64,000 bases of DNA from contig JARZZO010000006.1 of assembly GCA_030544215.1 (NCBI GenBank), positions 45,918,501 to 45,982,500 of the forward strand, written 5' to 3'. Below the pieces are notes generated by a model that was not told the origin of the DNA, ran no database searches, and saw only the letters and a program-made list of their open reading frames with translations. Below, in pieces: positions 32,259 to 42,486 of this stretch. This DNA is from Zantedeschia hybrid cultivar (taxonomy: Eukaryota; Streptophyta; Magnoliopsida; Alismatales; Araceae). Each line of letters begins with the position of its first letter. Position 1 is the stretch's first letter. The position numbers were made by a program, and so were the translations under genes.

Positions 32259-33614
32259 CTATAGAGCATACCCCCAGAGGGACACTGGTAATCTCGAAAA
32301 GCTCATCATGGATCGCACCATGTCCAACAAGGTGCGAATCCTCCTTTCTGATACACCATTCATCTGTGGTGTATATGGAGGGGTCAGCTGAGAAAGGATA
32401 CCATTATCCTTTAAGAATTGTGTGAAGTTAGTACTTAAGTATTCTCCTCCTCGATCTGATCGAACAGCTTTAATACTCTTTCCTAACTGCTTCTCTACTT
32501 CATTCTTGAACTCCTTAAACTTCTCAAACGCTTCCGACTTGTACTTCATTAAGTACACATAGCCGAATCTTGAGAAGTCATCGGTGACCGTGATGAAGTA
32601 AGAAAAGCCACCTTTGGCTTGGGTAGACATGGGACCACATACATCCGAATGTATCAGTTCCAGAATGCCCTTGGCACGTTCTCCATGTCCACTAAATGGA
32701 GATTTTGCCATCTTTCCCATAAGGCATGATTCACATGTTGCAAACGATTCATAATCGAATGCTGTTAAATAACCATGCTTGTGCAACTTTTGCAACTTGC
32801 TTTCGCCAATGTGCCCAAGTCTACAATGCCACATGTAGGCTTGGTTCACGCAATTCTTGCTCTTCTTAAGAGCATTATCAATTTGAAGATTGTAATAAGA
32901 AACATCTAATAGATATAGACCGTTGACTAAAGATGCTGAAGCTATTGATTTATTACCATAATAAATCGAACAACTTCTATTCTCAATTGTCAACCTATAT
33001 CCTATCTTGTCCAAACAAGATATTGATATGATGTTCTTTATTATGCTAGGAACATAATAACAATCTTCCAATAGTAAGGTGTCTCCCGATGGAAGCCTGA
33101 GGTTTGCTGTCCCAACAGCAATCGCCGCAACTTTTGCGCCGTTTCCTAGCCTCAATTCCACCTCACCTTGTCTCAGCTTGCGCTTATTTGTCAGCATCTG
33201 CACATCATGGCAGATATGAGAAGCACATCCGGTATCTAATACCCAAGATGTGGATTCTCTAACTGACAAGTTGATATCTATCACATAGATATCTGAAGCT
33301 TCAGACAGCTTCACTCTTCCATGAGCTTTATCGTTAAGGAACTCCTTTATGTTCCTCTTCCAATGACCATACTGCTTATAATAGAAGCAGTCACCCTTCA
33401 CTACTCTTTTACCTTTGTCCTTCGATCCTTTATCGTTAGCTATCATCTCTGCTTCAGGGGCATCCAATGCCGATTCAGCAGGAGGATCAGCTCCAGGGAC
33501 AAAGTTATTGCGTTCAGATCTAAAGACATTCTTCAGGCTTCTGAACCAATCTGAGTAGATCAGGTAAGTCAAAACGGCATCAAGTATGCCACGGAGTGAG
33601 TTATTCGACGACAT
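32259..33614 (-). CDS. A1 deleted Gag joined to protease and integrase
   Basis: 451 codons from ATG 33612-33614, which matches the start in A4 and B1. Only about the first 40 residues of Gag remain (SDWFRSLKNVFRSERN), joined directly to the linker before a ruined zinc knuckle (C76, Y79, H84, I89). Protease follows with WVLDTGCASHI (Asp about 127), then the integrase zinc region (HCRLGHIGESKLQKLH, CESCLMGK) and core motifs HSDVCGPM, VRSDRGGEY and NGVSERRIRTLLDM. The frame ends at TAG after VSLWGYAL. Gag normally needs several hundred residues, so this protein cannot build particles alone. A4 shares the same junction. Confidence 0.9.
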   Translation of the reverse strand: MSSNNSLRGILDAVLTYLIYSDWFRSLKNVFRSERNNFVPGADPPAESALDAPEAEMIANDKGSKDKGKRVVKGDCFYYKQYGHWKRNIKEFLNDKAHGRVKLSEASDIYVIDINLSVRESTSWVLDTGCASHICHDVQMLTNKRKLRQGEVELRLGNGAKVAAIAVGTANLRLPSGDTLLLEDCYYVPSIIKNIISISCLDKIGYRLTIENRSCSIYYGNKSIASASLVNGLYLLDVSYYNLQIDNALKKSKNCVNQAYMWHCRLGHIGESKLQKLHKHGYLTAFDYESFATCESCLMGKMAKSPFSGHGERAKGILELIHSDVCGPMSTQAKGGFSYFITVTDDFSRFGYVYLMKYKSEAFEKFKEFKNEVEKQLGKSIKAVRSDRGGEYLSTNFTQFLKDNGILSQLTPPYTPQMNGVSERRIRTLLDMVRSMMSFSRLPVSLWGYAL

Positions 33615-33801
33615 AATTCTCTACAGGAGATAAGTAAAATCTATTTAGCAGATGTTCAATTATTAAAGTTTAAAACAAGACATGGTCTTTTGTTCAAGTT
33701 TAACTCCCACTAATTTTCGACGAACTGTATAACCCTCAGTTATACAGAACGAGAGACGCCGACAGTCTCCTAGTGGGGATCAGAATCTCAATGACTTGCA
33801 C

Positions 33802-34117
33802 TACAGCCTTGTGGATAGCACAACAAACTGTAATACAATCAGAGAGCACCCAACTCATGGGACTTGCAACTCCTTGCAATATCTGATCATAGCTTCGGTC
33901 CCCAGAGATTTAATGGCCTTGTGGATAGCACAACAAACCACTAATTCTGGTCTAAGCTAACCATCATTACGCGACGAGCATAGATTTGCATGTAGCCCTT
34001 GTGGATAGCACAACAAAGCTACATGGTTCCTCTACCCCGATCTATAGGCATCTAATGCCATAGCCACAGTTTCTCCTCCCAATTAAGCAGGCCTTGTGGA
34101 TAGCACAACAAACCTGC
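33802..34117 (-). repeat. Four-hairpin array, fixed 21-nt loop and variable stems
   Basis: Loops at 33807-33827, 33917-33937, 33997-34017 and 34092-34112 are identical and contain TTGTGGATAGCACAA, itself a TTGTG/CACAA stem around a 5-nt loop. Outer stems (plus strand): TACAG/CTGTA, TTAATGG/CCACTAA, CATGTAGC/GCTACATG, GCAGG/CCTGC. The one imperfect pair in stem 2 is A-C on the plus strand but a G-U pair on the element's own (minus) strand. Confidence 0.85.
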
Positions 34118-34949
34118 CTAAAGTGATTCGAATCCTATGACTATAACGATGGTGGACCACGCGATAAGTTCTCAACTACTCGCGTTACGGCTTAGAGTTT
34201 ATATGAGGGTATTTAGATAACTTTTATCTTGGTCTCTCCTAGGTGATAGTATAAATATATCGTATATATTTACTAAATACTATAACCTGTTTTGATTCAT
34301 AATCAAAAGAACAACAATGCATCTCATACATGTCATTAGTGTGGTCATGGATAGCACAGTGGGTTTGACTGGAGCCAACAGTCAAACACACACACTCAAA
34401 ACATAACAATTATATTAGATACCCTGCAATCACATAGGCAAGAGATCTCCATCTTTTCGCCTTCTTGGTTGCAGCTGTGGATCGCCCTCGCTCCTTCCTC
34501 GGTTGCCTCGATCATATTACATTAATTCTAGAATTAACAAGTAAATTGAAGAAGGCCTTATGGCGAGTACAAGAGAGAGAGGGAGGTAGAAATACATCGG
34601 AGTATGAGAGAGAGAGGTTCGCAGACCTCTATTTATTAACAATTAATAAACAAACATACATCCACGATCCACACAATCCATCATTCATCACATGAACAAT
34701 TAAATTAAGTGCATATCCATGACCACGGTATGTTTTAAACATCCACACATGATTTAGCGCATCACATGGCTAAAACAAATGAGTTTTCAAAATAGATAAG
34801 TTTTGGCTTTCAAAAGGCTCGGATCCAATCAAAATTGGTATTTGAATTTCGAAAACTCATTTGATTATCTTAACATGCAATTAAATCAAATTTAAAAGCA
34901 ATAAACACACATCACATGCGCATACACTCCGAATTAATAATTTCATATT

Positions 34950-35540
34950 ATTCCATGCAAATTAGAACATTTCTAATAATCTAACACTTAGATTAAACCC
35001 CATTAATAATCTAACAATTAGACCATTAAATAACTAATCTAACTCTTAGACTAGTCCATCAAAGTTAATTAACAATTTAACACTTAAATTATTAATTAAC
35101 TCTAATTATTAATTAACTACTAATCTAACACTTAGAATAGTTAATTAATTAATGTTAATCACTAATTTAACTCTTAAACCAATAATTAACAGAAATTAAT
35201 AATTAACTATTAATCTAACATTTAGATCAGTTAATTAATGTCAATTATTAATTTAACTCCTAAACTAATAATCAACACTAATTAATTAATAACATTTAAT
35301 TAAACCATTAGATTACTTAATCAAAATTAACTATCAATTTAACACTTAAATCGATAATTAATTTTAATTAACTAATAATAACTAATTTAACACTTAAATT
35401 AGTCCATTAGAGTTAATTATTAATTTAACATTTAAATTAAAAATTAATTCAAAACAATAACAACAATTTATTAATAATTATCTTAAAACCCATTAATAAC
35501 CCAATTCAATAATATTAGAAAATTTTAATTTTTCAAAACA
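34950..35540 (-). repeat. AT-rich array of short palindromes
   Basis: A series of TYTAA-CNN-TTARA units with loops near 34985, 35015, 35043, 35081, 35129, 35171, 35219 and 35257, about 28-48 bp apart. The same kind of tract is in A2 and A4. Confidence 0.75.
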
Positions 35541-36380
35541 AATTTTTGAAAAATAAACTTAAAATTCTAATCTATTATAAATTGGGTCAAATGGGCTTAA
35601 TATGGTTTAAATGGGGATTAAAAGGGGTTTTAATTTGGGTTAATTGGAAAATAGGGGTCGAGTTGGCCCAGCCGGATGGGCTGAGCCCTGGGCTCGGGCC
35701 CTGGCCGAGCCAGGGCTCGGACCAGGGGCGCCAGGCCCAGGCCTGGCTCTTGGCCTGGCTCGGGCAGGCCCTGGACCCGGCCCGTCCGGTCCGACCGGCT
35801 CGGGACCGGGCCCAGGGGCGGTTCAGCGCCTGAACCAATCATCCCCCCCAACCCGACGCTACCTGTCATTGCAGAAACCCTAATGGGGTTTGTGCAGGGG
35901 CGGCCGGCGCCAGCGCACCGCCGGTGGCCGACAGCCGGCGGCCGGCCCCACAGCGCCGTCCGGCCTTGCCGGCGCCGGTGGGCTCGCCGGAGGAGCCCGC
36001 GGTGTTGAAGCCGAGCTCCATTATTCTCCTCTTTTCTGGTTTTAAAAGAGAAAGAGTACCCCTTTATACCGGCCACCTCCAGTGGCTGTTCCGGCGCCGG
36101 CCAGGAACCGGTGAAGACCGGTGACATCCCCGGGATCATCCGGGGTCCTACTCTTGCCATCCCAACACTTGGGGGGCTCGAACAAAGCCACAATTAATCC
36201 GGATCTTCATCACATGAAAAATCCGAAAACACCAAAAAAAAAATTCGAAAAATTGCAGAAAAATAATCTAATTAACTGTGCCCATCGTATGAACACAGAT
36301 CCGACAATTAATCGAACATTGATGCATGGAATAACGCATGAAATATTAAGTTCGGAGACCGAAACGGGACGAGAAACAAT

Positions 36381-36400
36381 GGAACCTGGCTCTGATACCA
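36381..36400 (-). other. A1 primer-binding site
   Basis: Minus strand reads TGGTATCAGAGCCAGGTTCC, one base after the 5' LTR; initiator Met tRNA type. Confidence 0.88.
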
Positions 36401-36401
36401 C

Positions 36402-37952
36402 TGTTGGGTTTTCTCGGTTTCTCCGGATCGCTCACGCAGCGGAAAACAAAAATATTTACAGCGATCCGTTCCCGTTTCGGAATCTAAAATACGATAATCG
36501 GATTATCGAAGTTCTCACTTTGTGCGGATTCGAATCCGCACCCGTTCGGTTCCGTCGTTGTGACACCGCAAGCCGCGCAAGCGCCCCGGCCTCTAGCGAA
36601 GTCCACGCGATCCTCCCCGCGACGGATATCCTCTAGTTCGTCGTTCTTCGCAGCCCGCGAAGCCTCCGCTGGTCGCCGCAATGATCGCCGTAGCGCGCGG
36701 ATGATTTCCCGTCGAACGGGATTCGGAGAAGCGGCGGAGCAGATCTGGATCTGCCTGGACTCCAGAGGAAGACAGAAAATGAGGCGGGGCGGCTAGGGTT
36801 AGCAGCAGCTTGGCCTGCTCAGCCCGTTCGCTATGTTTTATACTAACCGCGCGGTTTTTCACAAAAACCCCCGGTTTGTATAAAACCCACTTATTTATCC
36901 ATCGCCTTGAGAATCATTTGCGTATGACCCTCTAGGCCCAAGTACCAGTCCAGTTAATGGCCCAGTAAGCCCAGTGACTCCTCACTGACTTTATTAATTA
37001 ATTAATAACCCTTTATTAATCAATTAATCAATCGAATTGATGTCGCACATCGAATTCGACCGGGCCTCCGATCACGTTGGGTGCCAAGCAACACCGCGTG
37101 AACCCGGAAGGTATTTGGGGTTAAGTAACCCACTCTTGGAACCTTTCCGCCGACAGTTACCGCGTGGATATAATCCTTCATTCGTACAATGCTCTCAAGT
37201 CAACTCAGGGTATGGCGAGCTGTCAAACCCTAACCGGTCAACTCACTTGGATTGGATGCCGCTGATGAATATCGGAAAACTCCTTTCCCGATATTATCGT
37301 CCGCCCTGGCCAGGGACTTTCGCGCATCCTTCCTAGAGCATTCTCTCTCTAAGTACCGAGAGCGAATGATTCCTTATTGACACACAATTCCTTCGACGGT
37401 ATTCCGCTGCACCCAATCCTTGGCGTATTAGAATCCCGTGGCTAGAGATTCGTTGACCAAGGTCAAAGTACAGAAGTCCACCGCCAAGGTGTCCTTGGTG
37501 TCTCAGGTCCGAGGACCATCTACGCAACTGCGACAATAGAATCAAGTTGGTTGACAGTGAGGTACAATACCATCCAGCGATTCAGTCGGATCAGTTCAGT
37601 GAACTCATTCTCCAATGAGCACCTACATATTCGCCTTAGTGTCTCCACACAAGTGACTTATGAGACCAGTCACCCTCATCATATGAGCAGGAGTAATCTG
37701 TACTAGTCTAACCGGATATCCGATGTCCTTCTCGGATATCCTCCGACTAGGAACGATTAAGAATATGTGTGTTTAAGTGATCAGTCTCATTAGTATGATC
37801 TCATCATAATCTGATCACCATAGCATATATTCACGGACTTCATTATGAAACGATAATTAACGCGATTTACACATAATGAATATTATGCCATTTTATTAAT
37901 AATGAACGAGATTTACATTGTTAGATTGGCTTGTAGGCCACCTAAACTAACA
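36402..37952 (-). repeat. A1 5' LTR (1551 bp)
   Basis: TGTTGGG...CTAACA on the plus strand. The palindrome TGCGGATTCGAATCCGCA (36523-36540) lies about 121 nt from the LTR end next to the primer site. A TATA-like motif is near 36877-36885. Confidence 0.93.
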
Positions 37953-38742
37953 GCGGTAACTGTGGATGGACAGGTTCTATGAGTGGGTTGCTGAACCCCA
38001 TTACCTTCTGGGATCATGCGGTGTTGCTTGGCACCCAACTTGATCGGAAGTCCGACCGAATTTACATGCGATGATAATTCGGTTGAGTAATTAATTAATA
38101 TCTAGATATTAATTAATTACAATAAGTCAATAACTAGTTATTGGACTTAACGGGCTGAAAACCGGACTGGTAAATGGGCCTAGAGGGTCACACTCAATAA
38201 GATTCTCAGTCGGTGGTACATAAGGGGGATTTATATTAACTCGGGGACTTTTGTGAAAAGTCGTGCCGACTTAATATATATACGCGTTGTTGAGAAACCC
38301 TGGGCCAAGCTCCAGGATTTTCCCTTGCTGGCCGTCATCCCTCCTTTCTCTCTCCTCCTCTGGGCGCCCCGTTCCAAGCGCTTGGATTGTCTCCATCTCC
38401 GCCGCGTGTGATTCCCGAAAGTCGAAAATTCCCGTCGGCGGGATTTCAGCAATCGTTGCGGCGACGAATCTTCAGCGAGCTAAAACGGACGAGGGATCGA
38501 GGACGAACCACCGCGGAGGATTGCATGGATACCGCTGGTGGCCGGACGCTTGTGCGGCTCGCGACTTCGCCTCGACGGAACCGAGACGGAAGCGGATTCG
38601 AATCCGCGCACGGTAATCGGATTACTTCTCGTTGTTTTCGGTTTTAGTTTTTCATTTCGAATCGGATCAGCGGGCATCGGGCGGGATAAAATTTTGTTCG
38701 TCGTTTCTGCTGCGTTCTTCGCGTCCCGCCTGGATCCCAACA
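37953..38742 (+). repeat. B1 3' LTR, right part
   Basis: Begins with the second GCGGT copy and ends GGATCCCAACA. Palindrome GCGGATTCGAATCCGC is at 38592-38607, about 135 nt before the LTR end. Confidence 0.9.
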
Positions 38743-39029
38743 TAGCCTGGGGAGGAGGTGGTGGTGGTACATGATAGGCCTGCTGCCTAGAGTATGTGGG
38801 GCAAGGGGGACAATATGGTTGAGGTATGGCAGCGCTTTCGCCATGCCCGAGGGCATTTTGATAAGTTGGCGTGGGCAGCCTAACCGGTTGCCTTGAGGAG
38901 GATAGTTGTGGCCGAACTGGCCGAGAAGTTGAAACTTGAAGGCCTTCCATGGCCTGGTGAATGAAAGAAGTATGGTGGGGAGGAGGTTGAGGAATGGCAA
39001 GGGGAACCACAGGATTCGATTCAGTAAAC
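38743..39029 (-). pseudogene. Fragment of gag-like gene (piece 2, Pro-rich)
   Basis: Minus strand is open and rich in Pro, Gln and His (for example VVPLAIPQPPPHHTSFIHQA), like Gag linker regions. Bounded by solo LTR B2 and by B1. The frame runs on into 7407-7512. Confidence 0.55.
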
Positions 39030-40614
39030 TGTTGGGATCCGGGCGGGACGCGAAGAACGCAGCGGAAACGAAGAACAAAATTTATCCCGCCCGATGCCCG
39101 CTGATCCGATTCAGAACGAAAAACGCAAACCGAAAAATACGAGAAGTAATCCGATTACTGTGCGCGGATTCGAATCCGCATCCGTCTCGGTTCCGTCGAG
39201 GTGATGCCGCAAGCCGCACAAGCGTCCGGCCTTCAGCGGTATCCACGCGATCCTCCGCGGTGGTTCGTCCTCGATCCCTCGTCCGTTTCAGCTCGCTCGC
39301 TGAAGATCCGTCGCCGCAACGATTGCGGAAATCCCGCCGACGGGAATTCCCGACTTTCGGGAATCATACGCGGCGGAGACGGAAGCTGTTCTGGCGCGCC
39401 GAACGAGACGCCCAGAGGTGGAGAGAGAAAGGGGGGGTGACGGCCAGCAAGGGAAATCCTGGAGCTTGGCCCAGGGTTTCTCAACAGCGTGTATATATAT
39501 TAAGTCGGCGCGACTTTTCACAAAAGTCCCCGAGTTAATATAAATCTCACTTATGTACCACCGACTGAGAATCTTATTGCATGTGACCCTCTAGGCCCAT
39601 TCACCAGTCCGGTTTTCAGCCCGTTAAGTCCAATAACTAGTTATTGACTTATTGTAATTAATTAATATCTAGATATTAACTAATTACTCAACCGAATTAT
39701 CATCGCATGTAAATTCGGTCAAACTTCTGATCAAGTTGGGTGCCAAGCAACACCGCATCATCCCGGAAGGTAATGGGGTTCAGCAACCCACTCATGGAAC
39801 CTGTCCGTCCACAGTTACCACGTGGCTATAATCCTTCGTTCGCACAATGCTCTCGAGTTAACCTAGGGTATGGTCAACTGTCAAACCCTAGATTGTTAAC
39901 TCACTTGAATCAGACTCCGCTGTACAATATCCGAAAACCACTTTTCGGATATTGTTTCTGCTCTGGCCAGAGACTCCTGCGGATCTACTCTAGAGCATTC
40001 TCTCTCCAGTTACCTGAGAGCGAACGATCCTCTATTGAACACACAATCACCTTCGAAGGTCTTCCACTGGACCCGATCCTTGACTATTAGAGATCCCGTG
40101 GATAGGGATTCGTAGGTCAAGGTCAAAGTCCAGAAGTCCACCGACAAGGTGTCTTTGGTGTCTCAAGTCCAAGGATCAACCACGCTACTGTGACGATGAA
40201 TCAAGCCGATTGACAGTCAGGTAAATTACCATTCGGCGATTCATGTCGGATCAGTTCAGTGAACTCATTCTCCAATGAGCACCTACAGGTTTACCATTGT
40301 GTCTCCACACTAGTAACTAACGAGATCAGTTACCCTCATCATATGAACTGGAATAACCTGTACTAGTCTAACCGGATGTTTGATGTCCTTCTCAAACATC
40401 CTACGACTAGGAACAATTGAGAATGTGTTTATAAGTCATCAGTCTCATTATTATGATCTCATCATAATCTGAGGACTATTGCACATATTCATGGACTTCA
40501 TTATGCGTAAATTATAAATATGCCAATCTACATAATGAATTTAATGCCATTTATTAGTGAACCAGATTGAAATAGGTACCTTATGATTGGCTTAGAGGAC
40601 ACCTATATCCATCA
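39030..40614 (-). mobile_element. Solo LTR of copia family B (B2), no matching target duplication
   Basis: Plus strand reads TGTTGGGATCCGGGCGGG to CACCTATATCCATCA. The flanks are TAAAC (39025-39029) and ATTGC (40615-40619), which do not match. Palindrome GCGGATTCGAATCCGC is at 39164-39179. It splits the gag-like gene. Confidence 0.88.
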
Positions 40615-40948
40615 ATTGCACGGGTGTCTTCCCCTTCAAGATGGATTGGATTGCCTCGAGCTGTTGAGGATCCAAATGGGAGGCCAGAACTCTCACATGC
40701 GGATTAGAAACCGCATGCACATGCGGAGGAAGATCAGTGCCAGAATTATGTTGATCATGAACAAAAGGAGGAGGGATTTCGTGGTTTCCCTCATGTTAAA
40801 ATGGATAAGAATGAGGATCACGGGAGGCATTAGCATCTCCCCCGTTCTCATAGTTATAATCAGATTCAAGAGGGGCATTAGCATCTCTCTCGTAGTTGAC
40901 TACAGCGTTTGAAGCCATGCTCAAATCCCTACCTGATCGAAGCAACAT
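40615..40948 (-). pseudogene. N-terminal piece of gag-like gene (piece 1)
   Basis: Minus strand has two in-frame ATGs (40946-40948 and 40916-40918). It reads MASNAVVNYERDANAPLESD, a repeated DANA motif, then a TAA at 40796-40798, and resumes in frame with ASHLDPQQLEAIQSILKGK. This looks like the start of a gypsy-type Gag polyprotein; identity is tentative. Truncated by solo LTR B2. Confidence 0.5.
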
Positions 40949-42486
40949 GGTATTAGATTTTTTTCAACAAAGATTTGCAGACAAGTTGTGCAGAGATTAG
41001 GCAAACAAGTGGATGTTGAACGTTGTTTTAGGATTCTTTGTTGGATTATTTGGATTCAGTTAATCACAAATTCACTCAACGGGTAGGATCCTAATTTCAG
41101 TTCAGCTTCCACCGTTGTACTCTAAGGCTTTTTCTCACAACGACACGAAAATATAACCAGGGCTTCAATTGGTACAACCAGCTCGATGAACAAGGATGAA
41201 TACCTTGATTTTGGGGACTTAAGGAGGTCTTTAACGTAAACCACTCTAGTCTGATTGAGGGACCGACCCAATTAGAGAGAGGTGAAGATGTCAAGAAAGG
41301 TGTTCCTATGAGAAAAGGGGGGTGTTAGCCCTAGTGCATATGACCTGTGGCCGGAATGGCCACTAATGCTTAATATGTAATGGGTAATAGCAAGCAAATC
41401 AGAAATCTAAGAACTAAAGAACAAAACAAGAAACTGTCTGAATTGCATCGCTGTTCCTCGACGCTATTCAAACCAGAACCTTATTCTGCTAGCAGAAGCT
41501 CAGGCAGCAGACAACAGGAAATTTAGCCTAAAAGGCATCTGGGTAGGACAACGCGGTTTGAAACGCGTCGTTGTTCCTGGACGCTTTTCAAGTCGCAGAA
41601 TCAACAATTAAGAGGGAATTTCTGGGTCAATTCCCCCTCAAACTAGCAGGATAAAGCAGTAAATAATCGGCTCATGCGAATCTTTTTTTTATTATTTTAA
41701 TTTTTAACAGGATGATTTATCATGTAAACAACTAAAACATTCAATCAATTGCACATGCTTCTTATCACAATCACAATTCTTCAATCAATCAAACAGGGAG
41801 GGCAAGATCTTGCCACAAGGGTGTGCACGTAGTGCACGTGGGAATAACAGTTAAACTAAAAACTCACCGATCAATGAGAGCATGTCCGAGGGACACAGGT
41901 GGTGCACCGTGGGTGCCCGATTGATAAAAGCAAGAACAAAGATTTAAAAGATGCCAAGACCAAGTCCCACTGTGATTGCCAAAAAGCTGTGAGTGCTCAA
42001 ATAGTGATGCGTGATTATCAAGAAAATTTTGTTGATTAAGTGACAAATAAACTTATTAAAAACTATGTGATCGCCAGAAACTTTTGACTAAAAAGTTCTA
42101 AAAGAAAAAGATTGATCGCTTACCTATTTTGGACGTGGGAGATGTTGAAGTTCTTGATTCTCCTCCTTTAGTCGACTGAAGAAAAAGAGCCCTTTTGACT
42201 TTGTTCTTTCTTTGAATGCTTATAGGGCTTTGAGGATCGTCCAGATTTCCTTGTTGATTCCTTCTTTTTGATCTTCTTTGTATCTTGCAAAAAGTAGAAA
42301 GAAAGAGAGAAAGAACAATAAGGACTCAAATAGTAGTAGTATCTATTCTAATAATGATTTTAATCATGCAACTTAACAAATGAACTTACTTGTTTGGTGT
42401 CTTTGAAACCCCTTAACACATGGATTGAAAAATAATGCTAGTTAGTATGTGTTGCATGGAGTGATGTGATGAGATTATGATGAAAG
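40949..42486 (-). other. 5' flank of the gag-like gene with three dyads
   Basis: No gene is recognised. This probably includes the leader and LTR of the element that owned the gag pieces, but I cannot place its ends. Dyads at 41444-41465, 41534-41555 and 41564-41585. Palindrome GGCAAGATCTTGCC is near 41801. It ends where A2 homology starts. Confidence 0.45.
41444..41585. repeat. Three N10 dyads
   Basis: Cores: TGCATC-N10-GACGCT (41444-41465), GGCATC-N10-AACGCG (41534-41555) and CGCGTC-N10-GACGCT (41564-41585); the last two are 30 bp apart. Flanks keep TGAAT/ATTCA. Confidence 0.7.

Larger units (their letters stand above)
33615..36380 (-). other. A1 long leader
   Basis: About 2.8 kb of non-coding sequence between primer site and gag start, in minus-strand order: GC-rich block (about 36130-35640), AT-rich palindrome tract (about 35540-34950), mixed sequence, the four-hairpin array (34117-33802), then the gag start. 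Short open frames here have no family signal. Confidence 0.75.
28639..37952 (-). mobile_element. Full-length copia element A1 (Angela/BARE-like), gag-deficient
   Basis: 5' LTR 36402-37952 and 3' LTR 28639-30180; perfect target duplication GCGGT at 28634-28638 and 37953-37957. Primer site, long leader, truncated gag fused to protease, integrase, RT and RNase H follow in copia order. Pol is one frame broken by only two nonsense changes. It sits in the 3' LTR of B1, so it is younger than B1. Confidence 0.95.
7513..38742 (+). mobile_element. Copia element B1 (Angela/BARE-like), decayed, with nested insertions
   Basis: The 5' LTR is 7513-9100 and the 3' LTR is split into 27840-28638 and 37958-38742 by element A1. 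Flanking 5-mers are CAGCC (7508-7512) and TAGCC (38743-38747), a target duplication with one change. A primer site follows the 5' LTR and a purine tract precedes the 3' LTR. The body is broken by an Athila element (11477-24172). Coding sequence is recognisable but full of stops and deletions. Confidence 0.85.

Noticed and set aside
33802..34117. CRISPR-like array because of identical 21-nt repeats
   Set aside because: Plant retrotransposon context, only four repeats, each framed by its own stem, and no cas genes.
35546..36193. Gly/Pro/Arg-rich frames in the GC-rich copia leaders (also at 9470, 43288 and 62426)
   Set aside because: Compositional artefacts of the GC block; not conserved between copies.
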